Below, piece by piece: positions 1 to 7,625 of a stretch of DNA of 64,000 nt (positions are counted from its first letter, which is position 1; each line of letters starts with the position of its first letter). The stretch is from the NCBI GenBank assembly GCA_002841545.1, contig PGZZ01000001.1:62001-126000 (forward strand). The letters are read 5' to 3'. The notes beneath the pieces are model-generated. The model saw only the letters and a program-made list of their open reading frames with translations. It had not been told where the DNA came from and ran no database searches. Made by a program: the position numbers and the translations under genes. The DNA is from Firmicutes bacterium HGW-Firmicutes-16. Its GTDB lineage: Bacteria > Bacillota > Clostridia > Oscillospirales > Oscillospiraceae.

Positions 1-387
1 CCTTGCCGAGACGTCCGACAACGCCCATCATGTCGGGTGTTGCAACAACGACGTCATAATCGAAAAAGTTTTCTTTCTGGATTCTGTCCACCATGTCCTG
101 TCCGCCGACGAAATCTGCGCCGGCGTCAATGGCTTCCTGCTGACGCTCTTCCTTGCAGAAAACAAGGACCTTGCGGGTTTTGCCTGTGCCGTGGGGAAGA
201 ACGATAGCGCCGCGGACCTGCTGGTCTGCGTGACGGGAATCGACGCCGAGTCTGACGTGCAGTTCAACGGTTTCATCGAATTTCGCTTTGGAAGCTTTGA
301 TAACGACCTCGAACGCTTCGGTGGGGTCGTAAAGTGCTGTTTTATCTACGAGCTTAATGCTCTCTTTGTAGTTTTTACTTCTAAACA
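1..387 (-). CDS. rplA: 50S ribosomal protein L1, 3' end beyond window
   Basis: First 129 codons of ribosomal protein L1, which binds 23S rRNA at the L1 stalk and represses its own operon's translation. The protein opens FRSKNYKES and continues through the L1 core ([20 protein letters not shown], then [15 protein letters not shown]). I chose a TTG start at 385-387 because a strong AAGGAGG sits nine bases upstream and no in-frame ATG fits the family N-terminus. It is the last visible gene of the rpmG-secE-nusG-rplK-rplA operon, 88 bases after rplK. The C-terminal part lies outside the window. Identification is secure; the TTG start is an inference. Confidence 0.95.
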
Positions 388-475
388 ATTTAGTTTTCCT
401 CCTTGTAATGTGGTTCGTCGGATGGAATTATCCTCCCACGTAAAGGGAACGGCGACGCGTGTGCCGAAACAATTT

Positions 476-904
476 TTATGCTTTGGCGACGTTAACGCCC
501 ATGCTGCGGCAGGTACCGGCGACCATGCTCATTGCGGATTCGATCGTTGAGCAGTTAAGGTCGGGCATCTTGAGCTCGGCAATTTTGCGGAGATCATCGC
601 GGCTGAGGGTCGCGACCTTATCACGCTGAGGCACTCCGGAAGCATGCTCGAGACCGCAGGCCTTCTTAACAAGAAGAGCGGTCGGGGGAGTCTTTGTGAT
701 AAAGGTAAAAGTACGGTCGGAATAGACCGTGATGACGACAGGGATCATCATTCCGATGTCGCCCTTGGTGCGTTCATTAAAATCCTTGGTGAACTGGCCG
801 ATATTTACGCCGTACTGACCAAGTGCGGGACCTACGGGAGGAGCAGGGGTTGCCTTGCCCGCGGGAACCTGAAATCTGACAATGCCAACAACTTTCTGTG
901 CCAC
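476..904 (-). CDS. rplK: 50S ribosomal protein L11
   Basis: L11 forms the base of the GTPase-associated stalk on 23S rRNA and is needed for stringent-factor activation. The 142-residue product has the usual length. The N-terminal domain carries the proline-rich [17 protein letters not shown] stretch (about residues 15-31). The C-terminal RNA-binding domain has [11 protein letters not shown] and ends [15 protein letters not shown]. It lies 18 bases after nusG and precedes rplA, the standard order in Firmicutes. A GGAGG-type site precedes the ATG. Confidence 0.98.
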   Translation of the reverse strand: MAQKVVGIVRFQVPAGKATPAPPVGPALGQYGVNIGQFTKDFNERTKGDIGMMIPVVITVYSDRTFTFITKTPPTALLVKKACGLEHASGVPQRDKVATLSRDDLRKIAELKMPDLNCSTIESAMSMVAGTCRSMGVNVAKA

Positions 905-922
905 TTTAAGTGCACCTCCTAA

Positions 923-1447
923 TTATTCTGAAACATATTCGACCTGATAATAATCCAGATCGACTGGCGTCTCCCTGCCGAACATGGAGACGATGACGCG
1001 GACTCTTTGTTTGCCGGTGTCGACTTCTTCGACAGTACCCATGAAACCTTCGAGAGGGCCATCGTTGACCTTAACGGTATCGCCGACCTTGAAGCCTTCG
1101 ACAATCTCGTGGCGTTCAACGCCCAAATCGAGTATTTCCTGTTCGGTAAGCGGAACGGCTTTGCCGTCGCTTCCCACGAAACCGGTAACTCCGCGCACGT
1201 TGCGAACCAGATGCCAGCTTTCATCGGTCAGTATCATCTTCACGAAAACATAGCCTGGGTAAGTCTTGCGTTCAACGGATTTTTCGCCGTTGTCCGTAAG
1301 CTCCGTGACGGTTTCCATGGGGATGTTGACCTCAGTGATGAGTTCCTGCATCCTGCGATTTTCTGCTGCTTTTAATATTGCCGCGGCCACAGCGTTCTCA
1401 TAGCCGGAATATGTGTGGACAACATACCACAATGCATCTTCAGCCAT
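923..1447 (-). CDS. nusG: Transcription termination/antitermination protein NusG
   Basis: NusG binds RNA polymerase through its N-terminal NGN domain and, in many bacteria, couples it to Rho or the ribosome through a C-terminal KOW domain. The 174-residue product starts MAEDALWYVVHTYSGYE, a typical NGN start. It carries YPGYVFVKM (about 64-72) and a KOW segment, FKVGDTVKVNDGPLEGFMG (about 120-138). It sits four bases after secE and just before rplK, as in most Firmicutes. Confidence 0.98.
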   Translation of the reverse strand: MAEDALWYVVHTYSGYENAVAAAILKAAENRRMQELITEVNIPMETVTELTDNGEKSVERKTYPGYVFVKMILTDESWHLVRNVRGVTGFVGSDGKAVPLTEQEILDLGVERHEIVEGFKVGDTVKVNDGPLEGFMGTVEEVDTGKQRVRVIVSMFGRETPVDLDYYQVEYVSE

Positions 1448-1451
1448 GCTA

Positions 1452-1730
1452 TTAACCTACCAACTTGATAAGTGCGTCAACTCCCAGACCGGCGATATAA
1501 TCGAACGCCCCAAGCACGATTGCTGAAGCGAACGTAAGCGCCAGCGCAACAGTCGTGTTCTTGACTGTCTGCTGCCTTGTGGGCCAAACGACTTTCTTGA
1601 GTTCACCCTTTAGGTCACGGAACCATTGAGTCAAACGCTCCTTAGTACTTTTCTTTTCGTTTCCGGTAGCTTTTTTGACTGCTTCTGTGGTCGTGGTCTT
1701 TTTTACCGCGTCTTCCTTGGCTTTTGACAT
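1452..1730 (-). CDS. secE: Preprotein translocase subunit SecE
   Basis: SecE is the small membrane subunit that clamps SecY in the translocon. The 92-residue product has a charged, Thr/Lys-rich N-terminal extension (1-35), the amphipathic segment WFRDLKGELKKVVWPTRQQ (about 37-55) and one membrane helix (about 60-85). The single-helix form is usual in Gram-positive bacteria. It lies between rpmG and nusG. No tRNA-Trp is present in the rpmG-secE gap, unlike in some relatives. Confidence 0.95.
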   Translation of the reverse strand: MSKAKEDAVKKTTTTEAVKKATGNEKKSTKERLTQWFRDLKGELKKVVWPTRQQTVKNTTVALALTFASAIVLGAFDYIAGLGVDALIKLVG

Positions 1731-1755
1731 TTGAGCACATCCTTTCTCAAAAAAC

Positions 1756-1905
1756 CTACTTCGTTTCTGAATGCGTAGTGTGCTTGCGGCAGAACGGGCA
1801 ATACTTACTCATTTCAAGACGGTCGGGGGTATTCTTCTTGTTCTTGAAAGTATTGTAGTTCCTCTGCTTGCACTCGCTGCATCTCATCGTAACCTTAACT
1901 CGCAT
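1756..1905 (-). CDS. rpmG: 50S ribosomal protein L33
   Basis: Short gene of 49 codons: [20 protein letters not shown] at the start and [15 protein letters not shown] at the end. The two CxxC pairs (CSEC and CPFC) form the zinc knuckle of the zinc-containing C+ type of L33. An AGGAGGTG ribosome binding site sits six bases before the ATG. It is the first gene of the operon and the closest one to the promoter at 2028-2056. Confidence 0.95.
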   Translation of the reverse strand: MRVKVTMRCSECKQRNYNTFKNKKNTPDRLEMSKYCPFCRKHTTHSETK

Positions 1906-2027
1906 ATCGGCACCTCCTTGTAATATTTGGCCTTACGGCCACGTTGCCTCCCTGTTCGGAACAGACGGCCTGATTTGGCGAATTTTCGCGCACAAAAATA
2001 GAACCTCTCCGCCGACAGGTAATGTGT

Positions 2028-2056
2028 ATTTTAGCACAATGTTTTACGCCGGTCAA
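2028..2056 (-). promoter_or_regulatory. Sigma-A-type promoter for rpmG-secE-nusG-rplK-rplA
   Basis: On the minus strand TTGACC (2051-2056) and TAAAAT (2028-2033) are separated by 17 bases, about 120 bases upstream of rpmG. The match and spacing suit a housekeeping promoter; it is predicted only from sequence. Confidence 0.7.
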
Positions 2057-2128
2057 CAATTTTCTTGCTATTTTTAATATATTAATTAGTATTGTGTTTC
2101 TAAAACGGTCTTGGGGAAACAATTTAGA

Positions 2129-2157
2129 TTGTTAGTCGTCTGATTTTGTGCTAGCAT
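2129..2157 (+). promoter_or_regulatory. Possible promoter for the FAD oxidoreductase gene
   Basis: TTGTTA (2129-2134) and TAGCAT (2152-2157) are 17 bases apart, 31 bases before the ATG at 2189. Both hexamers are imperfect, so this is a modest candidate. It is divergent from the ribosomal operon promoter. Confidence 0.4.
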
Positions 2158-2188
2158 TATCCTGTTTAATAATCTTGCTGGAGGTCTT

Positions 2189-3250
2189 ATGGACTATGAC
2201 ATCATCATAATCGGCTTAGGTCCTGCGGGCGCCACCATAGCGAAACTGCTCCCACCATCACTTCGGGTTTGTGCAATAGACAAGAAGTCTCTAAAGGGCG
2301 AGGGCTTTAAAAAGGTCTGCGGCGGACTACTCGCTCCCGACGCGCAGAAGTTCTTTGCGAGTCTCAATCTCACTCTGCCTAAGGATGTCCTTGTAGACCC
2401 TCAGATTTTTTCTGTCAGGGCAATTGACCTTGACTCAGGGCTGACAAGATATTATCAGCGTTTCTATATGAATCTTGACAGAGACAAGTTTGATAAATGG
2501 CTGATTTCGCAAATTACCGATGCTGTTACAACAAAAAGCGACTGCTGCTGTACGGAAATACAGCGCGTAAAAGGCGGTTTTACGGTACAATACCGCGAAC
2601 AGGACGGAAATGTCTCCTGCATCACTTCCCGCTATATTGTCGGAGCAGACGGCGCAGGCTCCATTGTCAGACGGAAGCTTTTTTCCGGCCACGAAATTCG
2701 CCGCTACACCGCCATTCAGCAATGGTTTGAGGACACACATACAACGCCTTTTTACTCCAGCGTTTTTGACAGCCGCGCAACGGACTGTTACTCATGGTCA
2801 TTATCAAAGGACGGGAAATTCATATTCGGCGGAGCGTATCCTCCAAAAAACTGCCGCGAAAGCTTTGAATCTCAAAAGGCAGCTCTGACTAAGCAGGGCT
2901 TCAAGTTTGGTCAGCCACTGAAAACCGAGGCGTGTATAGTTTATCGTCCCTCAAAATACAGAGATTTCCGCACAGCCAAAAACGGCGCGTTTCTGGTTGG
3001 AGAGGCCGCAGGCTTTATCTCTCCAAGTTCACTTGAGGGGATAAGCTACGCTATGAAAACAGGATATATGCTTTCCGAGGTTTTTGGGAAACACCCTGAA
3101 CATCCTGAAAGGTTTTACCGAAAAAAAGTTTTCGGCGTAAAGTTTGCGCTTATGTTGAAGATAATTAAGTGCCCCTTTATATACAATCGGTTTTTGCGCG
3201 GTATAATAATGAAATCCGGCATAACGGCAATTGATATACTCGAGCAATAG
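2189..3250 (+). CDS. FAD-dependent oxidoreductase, geranylgeranyl-reductase/FixC-like
   Basis: 353-residue flavoprotein of the family that includes geranylgeranyl reductases and FixC-like dehydrogenases. Visible are an N-terminal dinucleotide-binding motif IIIIGLGPAGATIAK (about 5-19), a second FAD motif GADGAGSIVRR (about 153-163), and a C-terminal FLVGEAAGFISPSSLEGISYA block in which the FAD contact motif is kept. No transit or signal peptide is seen. Such enzymes reduce double bonds of isoprenoids or act in lipid metabolism, but the substrate here cannot be told. It stands alone, upstream of folC with a 66-base gap. Confidence 0.75.
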   Translation: MDYDIIIIGLGPAGATIAKLLPPSLRVCAIDKKSLKGEGFKKVCGGLLAPDAQKFFASLNLTLPKDVLVDPQIFSVRAIDLDSGLTRYYQRFYMNLDRDKFDKWLISQITDAVTTKSDCCCTEIQRVKGGFTVQYREQDGNVSCITSRYIVGADGAGSIVRRKLFSGHEIRRYTAIQQWFEDTHTTPFYSSVFDSRATDCYSWSLSKDGKFIFGGAYPPKNCRESFESQKAALTKQGFKFGQPLKTEACIVYRPSKYRDFRTAKNGAFLVGEAAGFISPSSLEGISYAMKTGYMLSEVFGKHPEHPERFYRKKVFGVKFALMLKIIKCPFIYNRFLRGIIMKSGITAIDILEQ

Positions 3251-3316
3251 CGTCCGTGTTGTTTTCCGCTTTCCGGCATGTTATACTGCTCGTATAAAAA
3301 GGCGGAGGCGAAGATT

Positions 3317-4582
3317 TTGACTGCGAAAGAAGCTATGCAATTTATTCATGAAAAGGTCTGGCAGGGCTCAAAGCCCGGGCTATCGCGCACAAGAGAGCTT
3401 CTTTCAAAAATGAGCAATCCGCAGACGAGCCTTCGCTTTATTCACATCGCGGGAACTAACGGCAAGGGCTCGACCTCCGCAATGCTTGCGGGCATACTTC
3501 AAGCTGCCGGACTGACAACCGGCCTTTACACCTCGCCCTATATCTCTGATTTCAGCGAGAGAATGAGGATAAACGGAAAACCAATAACGGATGAGGAGCT
3601 TGCCTCTGTCACCGCTTTCTGCGCCCCCTTCGCCCTTTCGATGGAGGACAGGCCTACGGAGTTTGAGCTTGTTACGGCGATTGCCATGGAGTATTTTGCC
3701 CGAGGAAAATGCGACCTTGTAGTGCTGGAAACCGGCATGGGCGGCAGACTCGACTCGACAAATGTAATTGAATCCCCCCTGTGCTCAGTTATAACCAACA
3801 TCGGACTTGACCATACTCGAGAGCTCGGCGACACTGTTGAAAAAATCGCCTCGGAAAAGGCTGGCATCATTAAAAAAGACTGCCCCACTGTTGTCTACGC
3901 ACTGCCCGAAAATGTCATGGATGTTATTTCAGGACGTTGCCGCGAGATATTTTCTTCTCTGACAATCGCTGATTTTGACGAAATAAAAACGATTTCAGAC
4001 AGCCGAGAGGGACAGGTCTTCTCATATAAGGAATTTGAGAATCTTGAGCTGCCGCTCCTCGGCACTCATCAGCTCAACAATGCGGCTGTGGCTCTTGAAG
4101 TCATCAAGGTTTTGCGCTCTCAGGGCTATAGGATAACGGCCGACGCCGTGAGGCAGGGGCTTTTAAAAACCGATTGGCCTGCAAGGTTTGAAATAATATC
4201 GGAGAAGCCGTTTTTTGTCGTGGACGGCGGGCACAATCCGCAGTGCGCGGAGACTGTAAGAGACAATCTTTTGAAGTATTTCCCCGACATTAAAAGAGTC
4301 GTTTTGTTCGGCGTACTTGCCGACAAGGATTATATGGGTCAGGCGGAGCTGCTCAATTCCGCTGCTGACGTTTTTGTAACGATTACGCCGCAAAATCCAC
4401 GTGCGCTGGACGCTTTTCTGCTTGCCGACAAGCTTAAGGGCTTCGGAAAACCCGTTATCGCTTGCGAGAGCACAGAGTGCGGCATTGAAACGGCGCTAAA
4501 ACTTGCGGGGCAAGACGGCGTTGTATGCTCCGTTGGCTCACTTTACTCTGCAGGCCGCGTGAGGGCATTTTTCGGCAAATAG
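3317..4582 (+). CDS. folC: Folylpolyglutamate synthase/dihydrofolate synthase
   Basis: FolC is a Mur-ligase-like enzyme that adds glutamate to folates using ATP, trapping them in the cell. The 421-residue product has the P-loop AGTNGKGSTSAML (about 45-57), the SPYISDFSERM loop, and the ETGMGGRLDSTN motif (about 140-151). The C-terminal domain has VVDGGHNPQC. I prefer TTG at 3317, eight bases after GGCGGAGG, over an in-frame ATG at 3278 that has no ribosome binding site. A folate transporter under a THF riboswitch follows directly, so the two genes form a folate module. Confidence 0.93.
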   Translation: MTAKEAMQFIHEKVWQGSKPGLSRTRELLSKMSNPQTSLRFIHIAGTNGKGSTSAMLAGILQAAGLTTGLYTSPYISDFSERMRINGKPITDEELASVTAFCAPFALSMEDRPTEFELVTAIAMEYFARGKCDLVVLETGMGGRLDSTNVIESPLCSVITNIGLDHTRELGDTVEKIASEKAGIIKKDCPTVVYALPENVMDVISGRCREIFSSLTIADFDEIKTISDSREGQVFSYKEFENLELPLLGTHQLNNAAVALEVIKVLRSQGYRITADAVRQGLLKTDWPARFEIISEKPFFVVDGGHNPQCAETVRDNLLKYFPDIKRVVLFGVLADKDYMGQAELLNSAADVFVTITPQNPRALDAFLLADKLKGFGKPVIACESTECGIETALKLAGQDGVVCSVGSLYSAGRVRAFFGK

Positions 4583-4634
4583 CTGCTATTTTATTAAGGA
4601 GAGTGATTACAGGCGCTTTAAAAAACAACACTAT

Positions 4635-4733
4635 GGTCAGAGTAGGACTTGGCGCGTTAAGTGCAGGCGGATGGGAGTTGCCGTCCTGACGAAATGGTTT
4701 TTACCATGCGGTGCCTTGTTCGCATCCGCTGCC
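4635..4733 (+). promoter_or_regulatory. Tetrahydrofolate (THF, folT-type) riboswitch
   Basis: The region matches the folT/THF class I aptamer in order: AGAGTAGG (4639-4646), CGCGTTAAGTG (4653-4663), GGATGGGAGTTGCCG (4669-4683), GACGAA (4688-4693), then CGGTGCC and TTCGCATCCGC (to 4729). The closing stem pairs GGTCAG (4635-4640) with CTGCC (4729-4733), leaving one bulge. It starts 52 bases after folC and ends 50 bases before the folT ATG, the usual target of this class. Binding of reduced folate would be expected to lower folT expression. Confidence 0.9.
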
Positions 4734-4758
4734 ACATGGAGCGCGCTCCTTTTGTGGC
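4731..4758 (+). promoter_or_regulatory. Hairpin acting as likely riboswitch expression platform
   Basis: GCCACA (4731-4736) pairs with TGTGGC (4753-4758) around an inner palindrome GGAGCGCGCTCC (4738-4749) followed by TTTT. Its left foot overlaps the aptamer's closing stem (CTGCC, 4729-4733), so the two structures compete. The folT ribosome binding site (AAAGGAAG) follows at about 4767-4774. Whether it acts by termination or by translation is not clear. Confidence 0.5.
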
Positions 4759-4782
4759 ATAACACGAAAGGAAGTATCACAA

Positions 4783-5286
4783 ATGAAAAGGCAAAACCTT
4801 GTCACGCTTTGCCGCGTGGCCGTTCTCATCGCGCTTGAGCTTGTCCTCTCGCGCTTTCTGTCGCTAAACACTCCTACCCTGCGTATCGGAATCGGCTTCT
4901 TGCCCATAGCTCTCTGCGGCATATTATATGGTCCATACTGGTCCGCTGCCGCATGGGGTATCGCCGATATTATGGGCACTCTTGTCTCGGGTAACGCAAT
5001 TTTCCCTCCAATCACACTCACCTATATCCTTATGGGCGCAGTCTTTGGTCTTTTTCTACACGGAAAAAACGTCAGATTTTTCCCAAATGTCATAATTTGT
5101 ACACTTATCAACACTGTCCTGCTGAGTCTTGGTCTTAACTCGTACTGGCTGAGTCTATTGCAACATGCACCTTATCTGCCAGTAATGCTATCCCGGCTTT
5201 TGCAGTGTGCAGTTCTCATCGTGCTTTATTGTATACTGATACCACTCCTGCAAAAACTTGCTCCAAAACTGGATCATATAGAATAG
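4783..5286 (+). CDS. folT: Folate ECF transporter S component FolT
   Basis: 167-residue integral membrane protein with five to six hydrophobic segments. It begins MKRQNLVTLCRVAVLIALELVLSRF, a typical FolT opening, and carries LRIGIGFLPIALCGILYGP. FolT is the folate-binding S component that docks on the shared EcfA-EcfA'-EcfT energy module, whose genes are not in this window. The ATG at 4783 follows GAAAGGAAG and directly follows the THF riboswitch, which strongly supports the folate assignment. Confidence 0.9.
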   Translation: MKRQNLVTLCRVAVLIALELVLSRFLSLNTPTLRIGIGFLPIALCGILYGPYWSAAAWGIADIMGTLVSGNAIFPPITLTYILMGAVFGLFLHGKNVRFFPNVIICTLINTVLLSLGLNSYWLSLLQHAPYLPVMLSRLLQCAVLIVLYCILIPLLQKLAPKLDHIE

Positions 5287-5322
5287 CATTATTAATGCGC
5301 TTTTGCGCGGAAATGGGTATTT

Positions 5323-5733
5323 ATGAGAATAATGGCAATCGATTACGGTGACGCACGCATAGGGCTAGCCGTATCGGACGAAACAGCAATACTTTGCGGT
5401 GAAGCATGGACGCTCACGGAGTGGAACGCGGAGCGAGCTGCAGATACTATCGTGAAAGAGGCAATCTCCCGCGGCGTGGGTCGTTTCGTTCTCGGATACC
5501 CAAAAAATATGGACGGAACTTTGGGTGCTAGAGCGGAAAAAAGTGAGAGCTTCAAAAAAGCCCTTGAAACGCGCTGCGATATTCCTGTTACACTCTGGGA
5601 CGAGCGCCGCACCACGATTGCCGCACACGAAATTCTCCATGCCAACGGCAAAAAGATGATAAAACACCGCGCGAGCGTGGATGCAGTCGCGGCTTCGCTT
5701 ATTCTCGAAGGCTTTCTGGGCACCTTGAAATAA
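5323..5733 (+). CDS. ruvX: Putative pre-16S rRNA nuclease / Holliday junction resolvase YqgF
   Basis: 136-residue RNase H-fold protein of the YqgF/RuvX family, which matures the 16S rRNA 5' end and has been linked to Holliday junction cleavage. Family motifs are present: MAIDYGDARIGLAVSDE (4-20) with the first catalytic Asp, VLGYPKNMDGTLG (56-68), LWDERRTTIAAHEIL (90-104) and the C-terminal RASVDAVAASLILEGFL (115-131) with the last acidic residue. It is 36 bases after folT, possibly in the same transcript. Confidence 0.93.
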   Translation: MRIMAIDYGDARIGLAVSDETAILCGEAWTLTEWNAERAADTIVKEAISRGVGRFVLGYPKNMDGTLGARAEKSESFKKALETRCDIPVTLWDERRTTIAAHEILHANGKKMIKHRASVDAVAASLILEGFLGTLK

Positions 5734-5848
5734 ACTTTGAAACATTTTCATTCACGGCCTCGTCTAATGGTCACTAAAGCGAAAAAAGCCATTGAGCCTT
5801 TGCGGTTTTCTCCGCACAGGGCTCAAACATTTAAACGGAGGAGCGACA

Positions 5849-6850
5849 ATGAAAACGAACAAAAAATTCTTATCTCTTGCCCTCGCCCTGATACTTATTC
5901 TCGCACTTGCCGCCTGCGGTGCGGCGAGCAAATCCGCAGACGGATCTTCCACAAGCAATGTAGCCGCTGTTCCGGCTCCCGAGGAAGCGGGCGAGTTCGA
6001 TATGGCAGAAAGTCAAAAAAGCGCCCTGACCGACACATCCGGTACCTCCACAGGAGAAAACGTGACCGAGCTTCCGACAGCGGACAAGATTATCTATACC
6101 GGATATGCCTCGCTCGAAACTCTTGATTTTGATAAGACCATGACAGATCTGCAGCAGCTGATAAAGGACTGCGGCGGCTTTGTTCAGTCTTCAAACGTGA
6201 CCGGCGGCGACTACAGTTCGATTTACGGCGGCACCGCTGTCTCCCGCACAGCTGACTATTCTATCAGAGTTCCAGTGGATAAGTTCAAATCCGTCACCGA
6301 CAGTCTTAAGAATCTCGGAAACGTCGTAAGCAGCAGTACGAATGCTGACAACATCACGCCGCAGTACACGGATACACAGTCGCGTCTGGATGCTTATAAG
6401 ACTGAGGAAACAAGGCTTCTCGAGCTGCTAGCCAAGGCATCATCCGTTGAGGATATGCTGGCAATTGAGACACGCCTTTCCGATGTGCGCTACAACGTTG
6501 AAAGCCTAACCTCACAGCTAAAGAATTGGGATTCCCAAGTGAGTTACTCAACTCTCACGCTGTCCGTTCGCGAGGTCACTCTCTATTCAAAAGATAATTC
6601 TGCAACCGTCAGCTACGGCGAGCAGATTAAACAGACCTTCACCCATTCTCTCTACTCACTCGGAAATTTCTTCAAGGGCCTACTCAAGTTCATTGTTGCG
6701 ATTTTCCCGGCTCTCGTAGTGCTTGGAGTCATAGCAATCATCGTTCTCCTTATCGTGAGAGCGGCAACCAAAAAGAAAAGGGCGAAGCCTCTCGCACCGC
6801 CGGTACAAAATCAAGATTCCGGTAATGACAGACCTCCTTATAATCAGTAA
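5849..6850 (+). CDS. DUF4349-domain lipoprotein
   Basis: 333-residue exported protein. The start at 5849 follows a GGAGG site and gives a lipoprotein signal peptide ending LAACGAASK, so Cys22 would be lipidated. After a low-complexity linker (to about residue 85), the DUF4349 domain spans about 90-270. It includes a predicted coiled-coil stretch (TQSRLDAYKTEETRLLELL to YNVESLTSQLKNW). A membrane helix (about 285-312) and a basic tail follow, so both ends would be held in the membrane. Its function is unknown. A bidirectional terminator follows. Confidence 0.85.
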   Translation: MKTNKKFLSLALALILILALAACGAASKSADGSSTSNVAAVPAPEEAGEFDMAESQKSALTDTSGTSTGENVTELPTADKIIYTGYASLETLDFDKTMTDLQQLIKDCGGFVQSSNVTGGDYSSIYGGTAVSRTADYSIRVPVDKFKSVTDSLKNLGNVVSSSTNADNITPQYTDTQSRLDAYKTEETRLLELLAKASSVEDMLAIETRLSDVRYNVESLTSQLKNWDSQVSYSTLTLSVREVTLYSKDNSATVSYGEQIKQTFTHSLYSLGNFFKGLLKFIVAIFPALVVLGVIAIIVLLIVRAATKKKRAKPLAPPVQNQDSGNDRPPYNQ

Positions 6851-6864
6851 GCTTCCTAAGATTA

Positions 6865-6899
6865 AAACGCCCGAAGACTCAACGAATCTTCGGGCGTTT
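6865..6899. terminator. Bidirectional intrinsic terminator
   Basis: AAACGCCCGAAGA and TCTTCGGGCGTTT form a perfect 13-bp stem around a nine-base loop. A T-rich run follows on plus, and an A-run on the left serves minus. It separates the DUF4349 lipoprotein gene from the convergent PurN-like gene. Confidence 0.9.
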
Positions 6900-6902
6900 A
6901 TT

Positions 6903-7625
6903 TTATTTCGTCATTTTCTCGGAGCTGTTCTCTGTTGGCTCCGCTATATGTACCGTCCCATTCGCCACGCTTAGCTTTCCTGCACAGTATAGCGCAACTG
7001 CCCGCGGAAGTATCACGTTCTCGGCTTCCTCCAAAATGCGTCTCTGCAGCGTCGCCGGGGCATCATCCTCGCGGACTACGACCGCTTTCTGGAGGATTAT
7101 CGGTCCGGAATTCGGTTTTTCCGTTGCGAAATACGCCGTTGCTCCCGAAATTTTTACCCCACATTTGAGTTGTGCTTCCTGTATCGCAAGGCCGGAAAGC
7201 TCCTCGTCCGTGAAGGCCGGCATCAGAGAGGGGCGGGTGTCGATTATCCTGCCGCCGTAATGCTTGAATATGGGCTGGGTCAGCTCGCATTCAAAACCCG
7301 CTAGCACTACAAGCTCAATATCCAGATCGCGCAGCTTGTCCAGAACCGCAAAGCCGAAAACCGTCTGGCTCGGAAAAAGCTCTCTGTCCACGACAAACCC
7401 AGGGATGCCCGCCGCTTCCGCACGTTTGAGCGCATATGCGCCTGGATTCGATGAAATCACCGCCGTTAGCTCACACCGCGGAATTTCCCCAAATGTGCCC
7501 GCATCTATCAGAGACTGAAGATTCAGCCCCCCGCCTGACACTAAAACAGCGGTTTTGACTTTTTTTTCGGCCTTTTTTGATGCTAAATGTTTAAAATCTG
7601 TTGAACTTGTTTGATTCTGCTTCAA
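6903..7625 (-). CDS. PurN-like formyltransferase with replaced catalytic residues
   Basis: 240-residue protein of the phosphoribosylglycinamide formyltransferase fold: KTAVLVSGGGLNLQSLID near the N-terminus, ELVVLAGFECELT (about 104-116), RIIDTRPSLMPAF (about 126-138) and SGPIILQKAVVV. Canonical PurN has N-x-H in the IHPSLLP motif and Asp before the GPII motif. Here these read D129-T-R131 and N172, and the SVHF-type His is Tyr165, so all known catalytic positions differ. The likely TTG start at 7625 overlaps the stop of the upstream fusion gene by four bases (TTGA), with GGGGGAAG before it. It probably has a different substrate or a non-catalytic role, so no gene symbol is given. Confidence 0.75.
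   Translation of the reverse strand: MKQNQTSSTDFKHLASKKAEKKVKTAVLVSGGGLNLQSLIDAGTFGEIPRCELTAVISSNPGAYALKRAEAAGIPGFVVDRELFPSQTVFGFAVLDKLRDLDIELVVLAGFECELTQPIFKHYGGRIIDTRPSLMPAFTDEELSGLAIQEAQLKCGVKISGATAYFATEKPNSGPIILQKAVVVREDDAPATLQRRILEEAENVILPRAVALYCAGKLSVANGTVHIAEPTENSSEKMTK

Noticed and set aside
28-276. 82-codon open frame on the minus strand within rplA
   Set aside because: It runs in another frame of the L1 gene, whose true frame reads as clear ribosomal protein. The frame has no family features.
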